Shown here: positions 51,803 through 59,821 of the stretch, in pieces | Layout of the letters: every line of letters starts with the position of its first letter | Position numbering within the stretch: the stretch's first letter is position 1 | From: Streptomyces olivochromogenes | GTDB taxonomy: Bacteria > Actinomycetota > Actinomycetes > Streptomycetales > Streptomycetaceae | Reading direction: 5' to 3' | Assembly (NCBI RefSeq): GCF_001514115.1 | Contig: NZ_KQ948458.1 | Span: 290,497-354,496, forward strand | DNA length: 64,000 nt | Program-made: the position numbers and the translations under genes | Notes under the pieces: model-generated | The model's input: only the letters and a program-made list of their open reading frames with translations | The model's database searches: none | Told to the model about the DNA's origin: nothing

Positions 51803-51817
51803 CTGCCGAACCGTCAG
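51803..51817. promoter_or_regulatory. Near-match operator upstream of afsR, CTGCCGAACCGTCAG
   Basis: Nine of ten conserved positions match (CTGCC). 10 bp upstream of the afsR ATG. Roughly two such one-mismatch sites are expected by chance in the whole window, so this is tentative. Confidence 0.4.
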
Positions 51818-52128
51818 TACTACGAGGCCAGTTTGCCTTGTTCATGGCGGATGCGTCAGCCGTGCGAGACGGCGATCACAGGCGCGCACACCGTACAGGC
51901 ACGGGGAATCACAGGGCTCTCACAACCTCTGCGCACATCTCCGCACAGAGTCGCCCATTCCGGAGGCGTGCGGGGGTGTACGGCGGCGGGGCGGGCGGCC
52001 GATGTCGGCGACGGGCAGGCGATGAGTTGGGGGTGGGTGGCCTGTTAGTTGGCGGAGGGCGGCCGATGAGTTGGCGGCGGAGGGGCGATTGGCGGGCGGC
52101 GGGCAGCCGATGGGTGGCTTACGGATAG

Positions 52129-52143
52129 CTGACGGGGATAGCT
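52129..52143. promoter_or_regulatory. Half-site, CTGACGGGGATAGCT
   Basis: A perfect CTGACGG half next to the full operator at 52142; the other half is lost. Spacing to the next copy is only 13 bp. Confidence 0.35.
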
Positions 52144-52156
52144 GACGGGTCGTCAG
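52142..52156. promoter_or_regulatory. Regulon operator, CTGACGGGTCGTCAG
   Basis: Perfect palindrome with AT flank, 21 bp upstream of the amidohydrolase ATG at 52178. Confidence 0.85.
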
Positions 52157-52177
52157 ATCGGCGCTACCGTGAGCCGT

Positions 52178-53449
52178 ATGGAGACCACGAGGACCACTGA
52201 GGCCGCCCAGGCGTCCACGAACCCGTTCCCGAAGATCATCTCCGTGGACGACCACACCGTGGAGCCACCCGGCGTCTGGCGCGACCGCCTCCCCGCGAAG
52301 TACCGGGACACCGGACCCCGTATCGTCCGCGCGCCGCTGAAGGAGATGACCTTCCTCGGCGGCAGGTTCGCCCCGGTGATGGGCGGGCCCGGCGACGACG
52401 GACCCATCGGCGACTGGTGGGTCTACGAGGACCTGCACCGGCCCCTCACCCGCCTCGACACCGCCGTCGGCTACGACAGGGACGAGATACGGCTGGAGAT
52501 CATCACGTACGAGCAGATGCGCCCCGGCTCGTACGACGTCCCCCAGCGTCTCGCCGACATGGACGTCAACCACGTCCAGTCCGCGCTCTGTTTCCCGACC
52601 TTCCCGCGCTTCTGCGGCCAGACCTTCACCGAGGCCAAGGACCGTGAGCTGGGGCTGCTCGGAGTGAAGGCCTACAACGACTGGATGGTGGAGGAGTGGT
52701 GCGGCCCGGCGGCCCACGGCCGGCTCGTCCCGCTCACCCTCGTACCCCTCTGGGACCCGGAACTCGCCGCCGCGGAGGTGCGCCGCAACGCCGCCCGTGG
52801 CGTCCGCGCGGTCGCCTTCTCCGAGATCCCGCCCCACCTCGGGCTGCCCTCCGTCCACACCGACGACTGGGACCCCTTCCTCGCCGCCTGCGACGAGACC
52901 GGCACGGTCATCGCCATGCACATCGGCTCCAGCAGCAAGATGCCCTCGACCTCGGCCGACGCGCCGCCCGCCGTCGGCTCCACGATCACCTTCGCCAACT
53001 GCTGCTTCTCGATGGTCGACTGGCTGATGAGCGGCAAGTTCGAACGCTTCCCGAACCTCAAGGTCATGTACGCGGAGGGCCAGATCGGCTGGATCCCCTA
53101 CATCCTGGAGCGCGCCGACGTGGTCTGGGAGGAGAACCGCGGCTGGGGCGGCGTCGCCGACAAGGTCCACCGCCCGCCGTCCGAACTCTTCGCCGGCCAC
53201 GTCTACGGCTGCTTCTTCGACGACGCGTTCGGCCTGCGGAACCTCGACGACATCGGGGTCCCGAACGTCCTCTACGAGACCGACTACCCCCACTCCGACT
53301 CCACCTGGCCCAAGTCCCGCGAGGTCGGCGAGGCCCAGATGGGGCACCTGGACGCGGACGTGGTGGAACGGATCGTCCGGGGCAACGCCATCGAGCTGCT
53401 GGGGCTGACGAAGGACGGGCTGTGGCCCGGACCTGGAGGCCCCCGTTGA
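52178..53449 (+). CDS. Amidohydrolase-family metal hydrolase, paralogue 2
   Basis: Encodes 423 residues, homologous along its length to the gene at 3083 (shared ISVDDHxVEP, NHVxxxLCFPTFPRFCGQTF, YNDWMVEEWCG, ETDYPHxDST). The metal-binding N-terminal SVDDH and late ETDYPH motifs are intact. The two copies head different units of the regulon, so they may act on related intermediates at two stages. ATG at 52178 is chosen; GTG at 52169 is in frame and neither has a clear ribosome binding site. The stop overlaps the next start (TTGA). Confidence 0.8.
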   Translation: METTRTTEAAQASTNPFPKIISVDDHTVEPPGVWRDRLPAKYRDTGPRIVRAPLKEMTFLGGRFAPVMGGPGDDGPIGDWWVYEDLHRPLTRLDTAVGYDRDEIRLEIITYEQMRPGSYDVPQRLADMDVNHVQSALCFPTFPRFCGQTFTEAKDRELGLLGVKAYNDWMVEEWCGPAAHGRLVPLTLVPLWDPELAAAEVRRNAARGVRAVAFSEIPPHLGLPSVHTDDWDPFLAACDETGTVIAMHIGSSSKMPSTSADAPPAVGSTITFANCCFSMVDWLMSGKFERFPNLKVMYAEGQIGWIPYILERADVVWEENRGWGGVADKVHRPPSELFAGHVYGCFFDDAFGLRNLDDIGVPNVLYETDYPHSDSTWPKSREVGEAQMGHLDADVVERIVRGNAIELLGLTKDGLWPGPGGPR

Positions 53450-54393
53450 ACCAGTCCCCGTCGAACCCCGCGCCCCTGCTCTACGGGATGCAGCTCCCGA
53501 TCCAGTCCCAGAGCACCCTCTACGCCGAACCCTGGGAGGCGGAGGCCGGTCCCGGCGAGCTCGTCGCCGTCGCCCGCGCCGCCGACCGCGCAGGCTTCGC
53601 CTACGTGGCGAGCTGCGACCACGTGGCCGTCCCGCGCCGTCTCGCGGGCGCCATGAGCACGATCTGGTACGACCCCGTCGCCACCCTCGCCTACCTCGCG
53701 GGCGTGACCGAGCGCGTACGGCTGCTCAGTCATGTCGCGGTCGTCGGGCTGCGACATCCGCTGGTCACGGCCAAGCAGTACGCGACCCTCGACCACCTCT
53801 CCGGTGGGCGGCTGATCCTCGGGGTGGGCGCCGGGCACGTGGAGGAGGAGTTCGCGGCGGTGGGCGCCGACTTCGCGCGGCGGGGGGCGGTGCTCGACGA
53901 GTCCATCGACGCCCTGCGCGCCGCCCTCGGAGCGGACGAGTTCCCCGTGCACCACGGGAAGCTGTACGACTTCGAAGGGCTCGGGCAGCGGCCCCGGCCC
54001 GCGCAGGAGCGCGTGCCCGTGTGGGTGGGCGGCTCCTCGCCCGCCGCCGTGCGCCGGGCCGCGCTGCGGGGTGACGGCTGGCTGCCGCAGGGGGATCCGC
54101 GCGAGCGGCTGCCGGAGCAGATCGCCCTCCTGTACCGGATCAGGGAGGAGGCGGGGATCTCCGCGCCTCTCGTCGTGGGGGCCATCACCGAGCCCCTGTA
54201 CGTCGGCACGCCGGACTGGCATGTCGGGCGGCGCACCGTGACCGGGTCCCCGGAGGCGGTCGCCGAGTCGTTGCGGGCGTACCGGGCGATGGGGGTGCAC
54301 CAGATCCAGGTGCGGTTCCGGGCGCGGGGGCTGAGTGAGCTCGTCGACCAGATATCGGCGTTCGGCGCCGACGTCGCGCCCCACCTCAACTAG
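53446..54393 (+). CDS. LLM-class F420-type oxidoreductase
   Basis: Encodes about 315 residues of the luciferase-like TIM-barrel family. YVASCDHVAVPRR (about 46-58), TLDHLSGGRLILGVGAGHVEEEF (about 110-132) and VPVWVGGSSPAAVRRAA match the group using F420 or FMN. It would carry out hydride transfer to or from an alcohol, enoyl or imine. TTG at 53446 overlaps the amidohydrolase stop and has GGAGG upstream; ATG at 53488 is an alternative. The last codons APHLN are the first unit of the 21-bp repeat array. Confidence 0.8.
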   Translation: MNQSPSNPAPLLYGMQLPIQSQSTLYAEPWEAEAGPGELVAVARAADRAGFAYVASCDHVAVPRRLAGAMSTIWYDPVATLAYLAGVTERVRLLSHVAVVGLRHPLVTAKQYATLDHLSGGRLILGVGAGHVEEEFAAVGADFARRGAVLDESIDALRAALGADEFPVHHGKLYDFEGLGQRPRPAQERVPVWVGGSSPAAVRRAALRGDGWLPQGDPRERLPEQIALLYRIREEAGISAPLVVGAITEPLYVGTPDWHVGRRTVTGSPEAVAESLRAYRAMGVHQIQVRFRARGLSELVDQISAFGADVAPHLN

Positions 54394-54498
54394 ACCGCAT
54401 CCCAAATCAACCAGATCGCACCTCACCTCAACCAGACCGCACCCGACCTCAACCGGATCGCACCTCACCTCAATCAGACCGCACCTCACCTCAACCAG
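54387..54498 (+). repeat. Six-unit 21-bp repeat continuing past a stop codon
   Basis: Units begin at 54387, 54408, 54429, 54450, 54471 and 54492 (core CAACCAGACCGCA). Read in the LLM frame they encode APHLNQT-type heptads; the stop TAG at 54391 is at a position that is CAG or CGG in the next units. The array is a duplicated gene end. Confidence 0.8.
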
Positions 54499-54509
54499 GG
54501 AGTCAGGGC

Positions 54510-55286
54510 ATGGGCAAGCTGGACGGACGCGTCGTCATCGTCACCGGGGCGGCGCGCGGGCAGGGCGAGCAGGAGGCGCGGCTGTTCGCCGCGGAGGGTG
54601 CCAGGGTCGTCGTCGCCGACGTGCTCGACGACCGGGGCGAGGACGTGGCCAAGGAGCTGGACGCGCTCTATGTCCACCTCGACGTGGGCCGGGAGGACGA
54701 CTGGGGGGCCGCCGTCGCCGCCGTGAAGGGCGCGTACGGGCGCATCGACGGGCTGGTCAACAACGCGGGCATCCTGCGCTTCAACGCCCTCGTCGACACC
54801 CCGTTGGACGAGTTCCTCCAGGTCGTGCAGGTCAACCAGGTCGGCTGCTTCCTCGGCATCAAGACCGTCGCGGGGGAGATCGCCGCGGCCGGCGGGGGCA
54901 CGATCGTCAACACCGCCTCGTACACCGCGATGACCGGGATGGCGGCCGTGGGCACGTACACGGCGACCAAGCACGCCATCCTCGGCCTCACCCGGGTCGC
55001 CGCCCTGGAGCTGGCGCACCAGAGGATACGGGTCAACGCCATCTGTCCTGGTGCCGTCGACACCCCCATGTCGAACCCGGCTCAGCTCGACCCGACGGCC
55101 GATCCCGAGGAGATGTCCAGGGCCCTGGACGAGCTGTACAGCAAGCTCGTACCGCTCGGGCGGGTGGGCAGGCCCGAGGAGGTCGCCCGGCTCGCCCTGT
55201 TCCTGACCTCCGAGGACTCCTCGTACATCACCGGGCAGCCGTTCGTGATCGACGGGGGGTGGCTGGCGGGGGTCAGCGTGATCTGA
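54510..55286 (+). CDS. SDR-family dehydrogenase (hydroxysteroid-dehydrogenase-like)
   Basis: Encodes 258 residues of the classical SDR family, close in style to bacterial 3alpha/20beta-hydroxysteroid dehydrogenases. VIVTGAARGQGEQEARLF (about 9-26), the NNAGILRF motif at about 85, and the YTATKHA catalytic motif at about 150 (Ser in NTASYTAM upstream) are intact. It should oxidise or reduce a ring or side-chain hydroxyl with NAD(H). ATG at 54510, after the repeat array. Its stop codon overlaps the operator at 55283. Confidence 0.86.
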   Translation: MGKLDGRVVIVTGAARGQGEQEARLFAAEGARVVVADVLDDRGEDVAKELDALYVHLDVGREDDWGAAVAAVKGAYGRIDGLVNNAGILRFNALVDTPLDEFLQVVQVNQVGCFLGIKTVAGEIAAAGGGTIVNTASYTAMTGMAAVGTYTATKHAILGLTRVAALELAHQRIRVNAICPGAVDTPMSNPAQLDPTADPEEMSRALDELYSKLVPLGRVGRPEEVARLALFLTSEDSSYITGQPFVIDGGWLAGVSVI

Positions 55287-55297
55287 CGGCCAGTCAG
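55283..55297. promoter_or_regulatory. Regulon operator, CTGACGGCCAGTCAG
   Basis: Perfect palindrome with AT flank; the SDR stop codon TGA (55284-55286) is inside it. With the copy at 55345 it makes a double operator before the LLM unit. Confidence 0.8.
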
Positions 55298-55344
55298 CTA
55301 TTGACGGTGCAGGCCCGTGGTGCAACAGTCGGCGGCAAGTCAAT

Positions 55345-55359
55345 CTGACGGATAGTCAG
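55345..55359. promoter_or_regulatory. Regulon operator, CTGACGGATAGTCAG
   Basis: Perfect palindrome with AT flank, 26 bp upstream of the LLM protein start at 55386. Confidence 0.85.
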
Positions 55360-55385
55360 AAACATACTGGGGACGGTGAACCTCC

Positions 55386-56504
55386 TTGGAATTCGGGCTC
55401 TTTGTACAGGGATACGTGGGCAAGCGCGCCGAGACCGACCCGCTCGCGGAGCACAAGGCGCTGATGGAGGAGACCGAGTACGTCATCCAGGCGGACAAGT
55501 CCGGCTTCAAGTACGCCTGGGCGTCCGAGCACCACTTCCTGGAGGAGTACTCGCACCTCTCGGCGAACGACGTCTACCTCGGCTATCTCGCCCACGCCAC
55601 GGACCGCATCCACCTCGGCTCGGGCATCTTCAACCCGCTCGCCCAGGTCAACCATCCGGTGAAGGTCGCCGAGAAGGTCGCCATGCTCGACCACCTCAGC
55701 GAGAACCGCTTCGAGTTCGGCAGCGGGCGCGGCGCGGGCAGCCACGAGATCCTCGGCTTCCTCCCCGGCATCACCGACATGAACTACACCAAGGAGATCT
55801 GGGAAGAGACCATCGCCGAGTTCCCGAAGATGTGGCTCCAGGAGGAGTACGTCGGGTTCCAGGGCAAGCACTGGCAGCTCCCGCCCCGCAAGGTGCTTCC
55901 CAAGCCGTACGGGAAGGCGCACCCCGCGATGTGGTACGCCGCCGGGTCGCCGCCCTCGTACGCCATGGCCGCCCGCAAGGGCCTGGGCGTGCTCGGCTTC
56001 AGCGTGCAGAAGGTCTCCGACATGGAGTGGGTGCTCCAGCAGTACAAGACCGCCATCGTGGACGCCGAGCCCGTCGGGGCCTTCGTCAACGACAACGTGA
56101 TGGTGACGACCACCGCCATCTGCGCGCCGACGCACGAGGAGGCGATACGGATCGCGGTCGCCGGCGAGCTGCACTACCTGCCCTCCCTCGTCTTCCGCTA
56201 CCACGACACCTTCCCGCGCCCCGAGGGCTTCCCCGTCTGGCCGGAGACGCTCCCCGAGTACAACGCCGAGTTCGTCGAACTCCTCATCGAGGAGGAGCTG
56301 TTGATCTGCGGCGACCCGGACGAGGTGCTCACCCAGTGCAAGCGCTGGGAGCAGGCGGGCGCCGACCAGCTCTCCTTCGGGCTGCCGGTCGGGGTCCCGA
56401 AGGAGGAGACCCTGCAGACGATCCGGCTGATCGGGGAGCACGTGATCCCGAAGATCGACACGGATCCGGTGCACCGGACGACCCGTTTCCGCCAAGCGGT
56501 CTGA
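55386..56504 (+). CDS. LLM-class flavin-dependent oxidoreductase / monooxygenase
   Basis: Encodes 372 residues beginning MEFGLFVQGYVGKRAE. WASEHHFLEEYSHLSAN (about 46-62), TDRIHLGSGIFNPLAQVNHPVKVAEKVAMLDHLS (split motif, about 77-110) and EFGSGRGAGSHE match luciferase-like two-component monooxygenases. Such enzymes need FMNH2 from a partner; the flavin reductase at 16014 in the same regulon is a candidate. TTG start at 55386; no better start is in frame. First gene of a three-gene unit with two operators. Confidence 0.82.
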   Translation: MEFGLFVQGYVGKRAETDPLAEHKALMEETEYVIQADKSGFKYAWASEHHFLEEYSHLSANDVYLGYLAHATDRIHLGSGIFNPLAQVNHPVKVAEKVAMLDHLSENRFEFGSGRGAGSHEILGFLPGITDMNYTKEIWEETIAEFPKMWLQEEYVGFQGKHWQLPPRKVLPKPYGKAHPAMWYAAGSPPSYAMAARKGLGVLGFSVQKVSDMEWVLQQYKTAIVDAEPVGAFVNDNVMVTTTAICAPTHEEAIRIAVAGELHYLPSLVFRYHDTFPRPEGFPVWPETLPEYNAEFVELLIEEELLICGDPDEVLTQCKRWEQAGADQLSFGLPVGVPKEETLQTIRLIGEHVIPKIDTDPVHRTTRFRQAV

Positions 56505-56517
56505 GGAGGGTGCGGCC

Positions 56518-58248
56518 ATGCTCGACCACGTCATCAAGGGCGCGACCGTCGTGGACGGCACGGGCGCGCCCGGCTACACCGCCGACGTCGCCGTCCGCGA
56601 CGGCCGTATCGCCGCGATCGGCACGGTCACGGAGGCGTCCCGCACCAGCGAGGACGCCTCCGGTCTCGTCCTCGCCCCCGGATTCGTCGACCCGCACACG
56701 CACTACGACGCCCAGCTCTTCTGGGACCCCTACGCCACCCCGTCCCTGAACCACGGGGTGACGACGGTCGCGGGCGGCAACTGCGGCTTCACCCTCGCCC
56801 CGCTGGACCCGGCACGGCCCGAGGACGCCGACTACACCCGCCGCATGATGTCCAAGGTCGAGGGGATGTCGCTGGTCGCCCTGGAGGAAGGGGCGCCCTG
56901 GAACTGGCACAGCTTCGGCGACTACCTCGACGCCCTGGAGGGGCGGATCGCCGTCAACGCGGGCTTCATGGTGGGGCACTGCGCGCTGCGGCGGTACGTC
57001 ATGGGCGCGGACGCGGTGGGCGGGCAGCCGACCGGGGAGCAGCTGGAGCAGATGCTCGCCCTCTTCCACGAGGCGATGGACGCCGGCGCCTGGGGCCTGT
57101 CCACCACCCAGTCCTCCACCCACTCCGACGGCGACGGGAAACCGGTCGCCTCCCGGCACGCGAAGCCCGCGGAGCTGCTGGCTTTGAGCAGGGCCGTCGG
57201 CGAGCACGAGGGCACCCAGATCGAGGCGATCGTCGCCGGCTGCCTCGACCAGTTCAGCGACGACGAGATCGACCTCTTCGTCGAGATGAGCGCGGCTGCG
57301 GGCCGCCCGCTCAACTGGAACGTGCTGACCATCGACGCCGCCGTCCCCGAGCGCGTACCGAGGCAACTGGTCGCGAGCGAACGGGCGCGGAAGGCGGGCG
57401 GCCGGGTGGTGGCCCTCACCATGCCGATCCTCACCCCCATGAACATGTCCCTGGGCACGTTCTGCGCGCTGAACCTGATCCCCGGGTGGGGCCCGATCCT
57501 CGCCCTGCCCGTCCCGGAGCGCATCGCACGCCTCAGGGACCCCTCCGTGCGCGCCGAGATGCTGGCCCGGGCGAACAGCAAGGAGGCGGGCGTCTTCCGC
57601 CGCCTCGCCAACTTCGGCCGGTACGTCATCGGGGACACCTACAGCCCGGCGAACGACGGCCTCACCGGGCAGGTCGTGAAGGACATCGCGGCCCGGCGCC
57701 GCCAGGAGCCCTTCGAGTGCCTGGTCGAGATCTGCGCGCACGACGACCTGCGAACGGTGCTGTGGCCCATGCCCACCGACAACGACACCGACTCCTGGAC
57801 GCTGCGCGCCGAGACCTGGCAGCACCCGGACGTCATGCTCGGCGGCTCGGACGCGGGCGCCCATCTCGACCGCATGTGCGGGGCCCCGTACACGACCCGG
57901 TTCCTCGGGGACTGTCTGCGCGGGCGGAAGCTGACCACGCTGGAGGCGGCCGTGAAGATGCTCACGGACGACCCGGCGCGCCTCTTCGGACTGAGGGAAC
58001 GCGGGCGGATCGCGGAGGGCTTCCATGCGGACCTCGTGCTGTTCGACCCGGAGCGCATCGACGCCGGCAAGGCCACCCTGGTGCACGACCTGCCGGGAGA
58101 AAGCCCCCGGCTCGACTCCAGGGCGATCGGCATCACGGCGGTCTGGGTCAACGGGGTCGAGTCGATCCGGGGGGACGTGGTGACGGGCGCCGTACCGGGG
58201 AAGGTGCTGCGCTCCGGCCGGGACACCGGGACGGTGAGTACGAGGTGA
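56518..58248 (+). CDS. N-acyl-D-amino-acid deacylase-family amidohydrolase
   Basis: Encodes 576 residues of the D-aminoacylase/dihydroorotase-like amidohydrolase family. FVDPHTHYDAQLFWD (HxH metal site, about 60-74), VAGGNCGFTLAPL, and the late GGSDAGAHLDRMCGAPY (about 440-456) are present. Substrates of this family include N-acyl-D-amino acids and related amides; in this pathway it may open an amide or lactone. ATG at 56518, with GGAGG upstream, 13 bp after the LLM gene. Stop overlaps the next gene (GTGA). Confidence 0.84.
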   Translation: MLDHVIKGATVVDGTGAPGYTADVAVRDGRIAAIGTVTEASRTSEDASGLVLAPGFVDPHTHYDAQLFWDPYATPSLNHGVTTVAGGNCGFTLAPLDPARPEDADYTRRMMSKVEGMSLVALEEGAPWNWHSFGDYLDALEGRIAVNAGFMVGHCALRRYVMGADAVGGQPTGEQLEQMLALFHEAMDAGAWGLSTTQSSTHSDGDGKPVASRHAKPAELLALSRAVGEHEGTQIEAIVAGCLDQFSDDEIDLFVEMSAAAGRPLNWNVLTIDAAVPERVPRQLVASERARKAGGRVVALTMPILTPMNMSLGTFCALNLIPGWGPILALPVPERIARLRDPSVRAEMLARANSKEAGVFRRLANFGRYVIGDTYSPANDGLTGQVVKDIAARRRQEPFECLVEICAHDDLRTVLWPMPTDNDTDSWTLRAETWQHPDVMLGGSDAGAHLDRMCGAPYTTRFLGDCLRGRKLTTLEAAVKMLTDDPARLFGLRERGRIAEGFHADLVLFDPERIDAGKATLVHDLPGESPRLDSRAIGITAVWVNGVESIRGDVVTGAVPGKVLRSGRDTGTVSTR

Positions 58249-59720
58249 CCGACGTGCGGGGGGCGGGCGACGAACAGCGGCTGTTCGTCGGCGGCTCGTG
58301 GGTGGAGCCCGACGACGGGTACTACGAGGTGATCGACCCGGCGACGGAGGGTGTCGTCGGGATGGCGCCGGAGGCCTCGCGGGGGCAGGTGCACGCGGCC
58401 GCCGCCGCGGCCCGCGAGGCCTTCGGACCGTGGTCGCGGACGCCCCCCGAGGAGCGCGCGGCGCTCCTCGGCCGGGCGGCGGACATCATCCGGCGCAACT
58501 TCCTCTCCTACGCCGATCTCGCGCAGGCCGAGAGCGGTGCCACGACCGGTACGGCGCGCGGGATGCAGGTGGGGGTGGGCGCGGCCCGTTTCCGGCGCTA
58601 CGCGCGCGTGGAGCCCGTCGAGCAGCCGCTGCCGCCGCAGATCAACGAGGCCGGGCCGTTCGGGAAGGCGGCGGTCATGGGCGCGCTCGCCGTCCGCCAG
58701 CCGGTCGGTGTCGTCACCTGCGTCACTTCCTACAACAACCCGTGGGCCAATCCGGCAGGCAAGATCGCCCCCGCCCTGGCCATGGGCAACACGGTGGTCG
58801 TGAAACCCGCCCCGCAGGACCCGCTCTCCGTGTACCGGATGGCTCAGGCCCTGGAGGCGGCGGGCGTACCGCCGGGTGTCGTGAACGTGGTGAGCGGTTC
58901 GCGCGCGGAGGTCGGCGAGGCGGCCGTGGACTGCGAGGACGTGGACATGGTCAGCTTCACCGGCTCGACGGCGGTGGGGCAGCGCATCGCCGAGGTGTGC
59001 GGGCGCGGGATGAAACGCCAGCTGATGGAGCTGGGCGGGAAGGGCGCGGCGGTCGTCTTCGACGACGCGGACGTGGAGTCGGCGGCGCTCGGCATCGGCA
59101 CGACGTTCTCCTTCTACAGCGGGCAGATCTGTACGGCGCCGACGAGGGTGATCGCGCAGAAGGGGATCTACGGCCGCCTGGTCGAGCAACTGGCCGCGTA
59201 TGCGGGGAGGTTGACGGTCGGGGACCCACGGGAGCCGGGGACGGTGGTCGGGCCGGTCATCTCGGCGGCCCACCGTGACCGGGTCGAGGCCTATGTCGAA
59301 CTCGGCCGCAAGGAGGGCGCGCGGATCGTCACGGGCGGCACGCGCCCCCCGTACGACCGCGGCTTCTACGTCGCCCCGACCCTCCTCGCGGACTGCACCC
59401 CCGACATGCGGGTGGTCCGCGAGGAGATCTTCGGGCCCGTCGTCGTGGTCGTCCCCTTCGACGACGAGGAGGAAGGCATCGCTCTCGCGAACGACAGCGA
59501 CTACGGGTTGATCGACTACGTCTGGTCGGGCGACGTCGCCCGCGCCTTCCGCGTCGCCCGCGCGCTGCGTGCGGGCGGGGTGGGCGTCAACACGGTCGGC
59601 CGCAACATGGAGGCACCGTTCGGCGGCTTCAAGAAGAGCGGGGTGGGACGGGACGTGGGGTCGTACGCACTGCACGCGTACAGCGAGGTGCAGGCGATCG
59701 TCTGGCCGTCGGGGAACTAG
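58245..59720 (+). CDS. NAD-dependent aldehyde dehydrogenase
   Basis: Encodes 491 residues of the ALDH superfamily. Catalytic Cys is in FYSGQICTAPTRV (about 300) and catalytic Glu in QLMELGGKGAAVVF (about 266); the cofactor site SFTGSTAVGQR is at about 241. It would oxidise an aldehyde to the acid or acyl-CoA. GTG at 58245 overlaps the amidohydrolase stop by 4 bp. Last gene of the unit starting at 55386. The alcohol dehydrogenase at 10922 could supply its substrate. Confidence 0.87.
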   Translation: MTDVRGAGDEQRLFVGGSWVEPDDGYYEVIDPATEGVVGMAPEASRGQVHAAAAAAREAFGPWSRTPPEERAALLGRAADIIRRNFLSYADLAQAESGATTGTARGMQVGVGAARFRRYARVEPVEQPLPPQINEAGPFGKAAVMGALAVRQPVGVVTCVTSYNNPWANPAGKIAPALAMGNTVVVKPAPQDPLSVYRMAQALEAAGVPPGVVNVVSGSRAEVGEAAVDCEDVDMVSFTGSTAVGQRIAEVCGRGMKRQLMELGGKGAAVVFDDADVESAALGIGTTFSFYSGQICTAPTRVIAQKGIYGRLVEQLAAYAGRLTVGDPREPGTVVGPVISAAHRDRVEAYVELGRKEGARIVTGGTRPPYDRGFYVAPTLLADCTPDMRVVREEIFGPVVVVVPFDDEEEGIALANDSDYGLIDYVWSGDVARAFRVARALRAGGVGVNTVGRNMEAPFGGFKKSGVGRDVGSYALHAYSEVQAIVWPSGN

Positions 59721-59821
59721 GGGCAGGCCCTGGGCCTGTCCGGACCGGCAGGGTGGGTCATCCGAGCGGGGGTGTCGTGACCGTCCGGCATGGCGCCGGG
59801 GGTCGCGGCGGCACGCGGCGG

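Larger units (their letters stand above)
51793..52168. other. afsR / amidohydrolase divergent promoter region
   Basis: A 376-bp gap with a G-rich low-complexity stretch (for example CGATGAGTTGG at 52020-52030 and 52064-52074), the near-match operator at 51803 and the strong operator at 52142. No gene seen. Confidence 0.55.
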
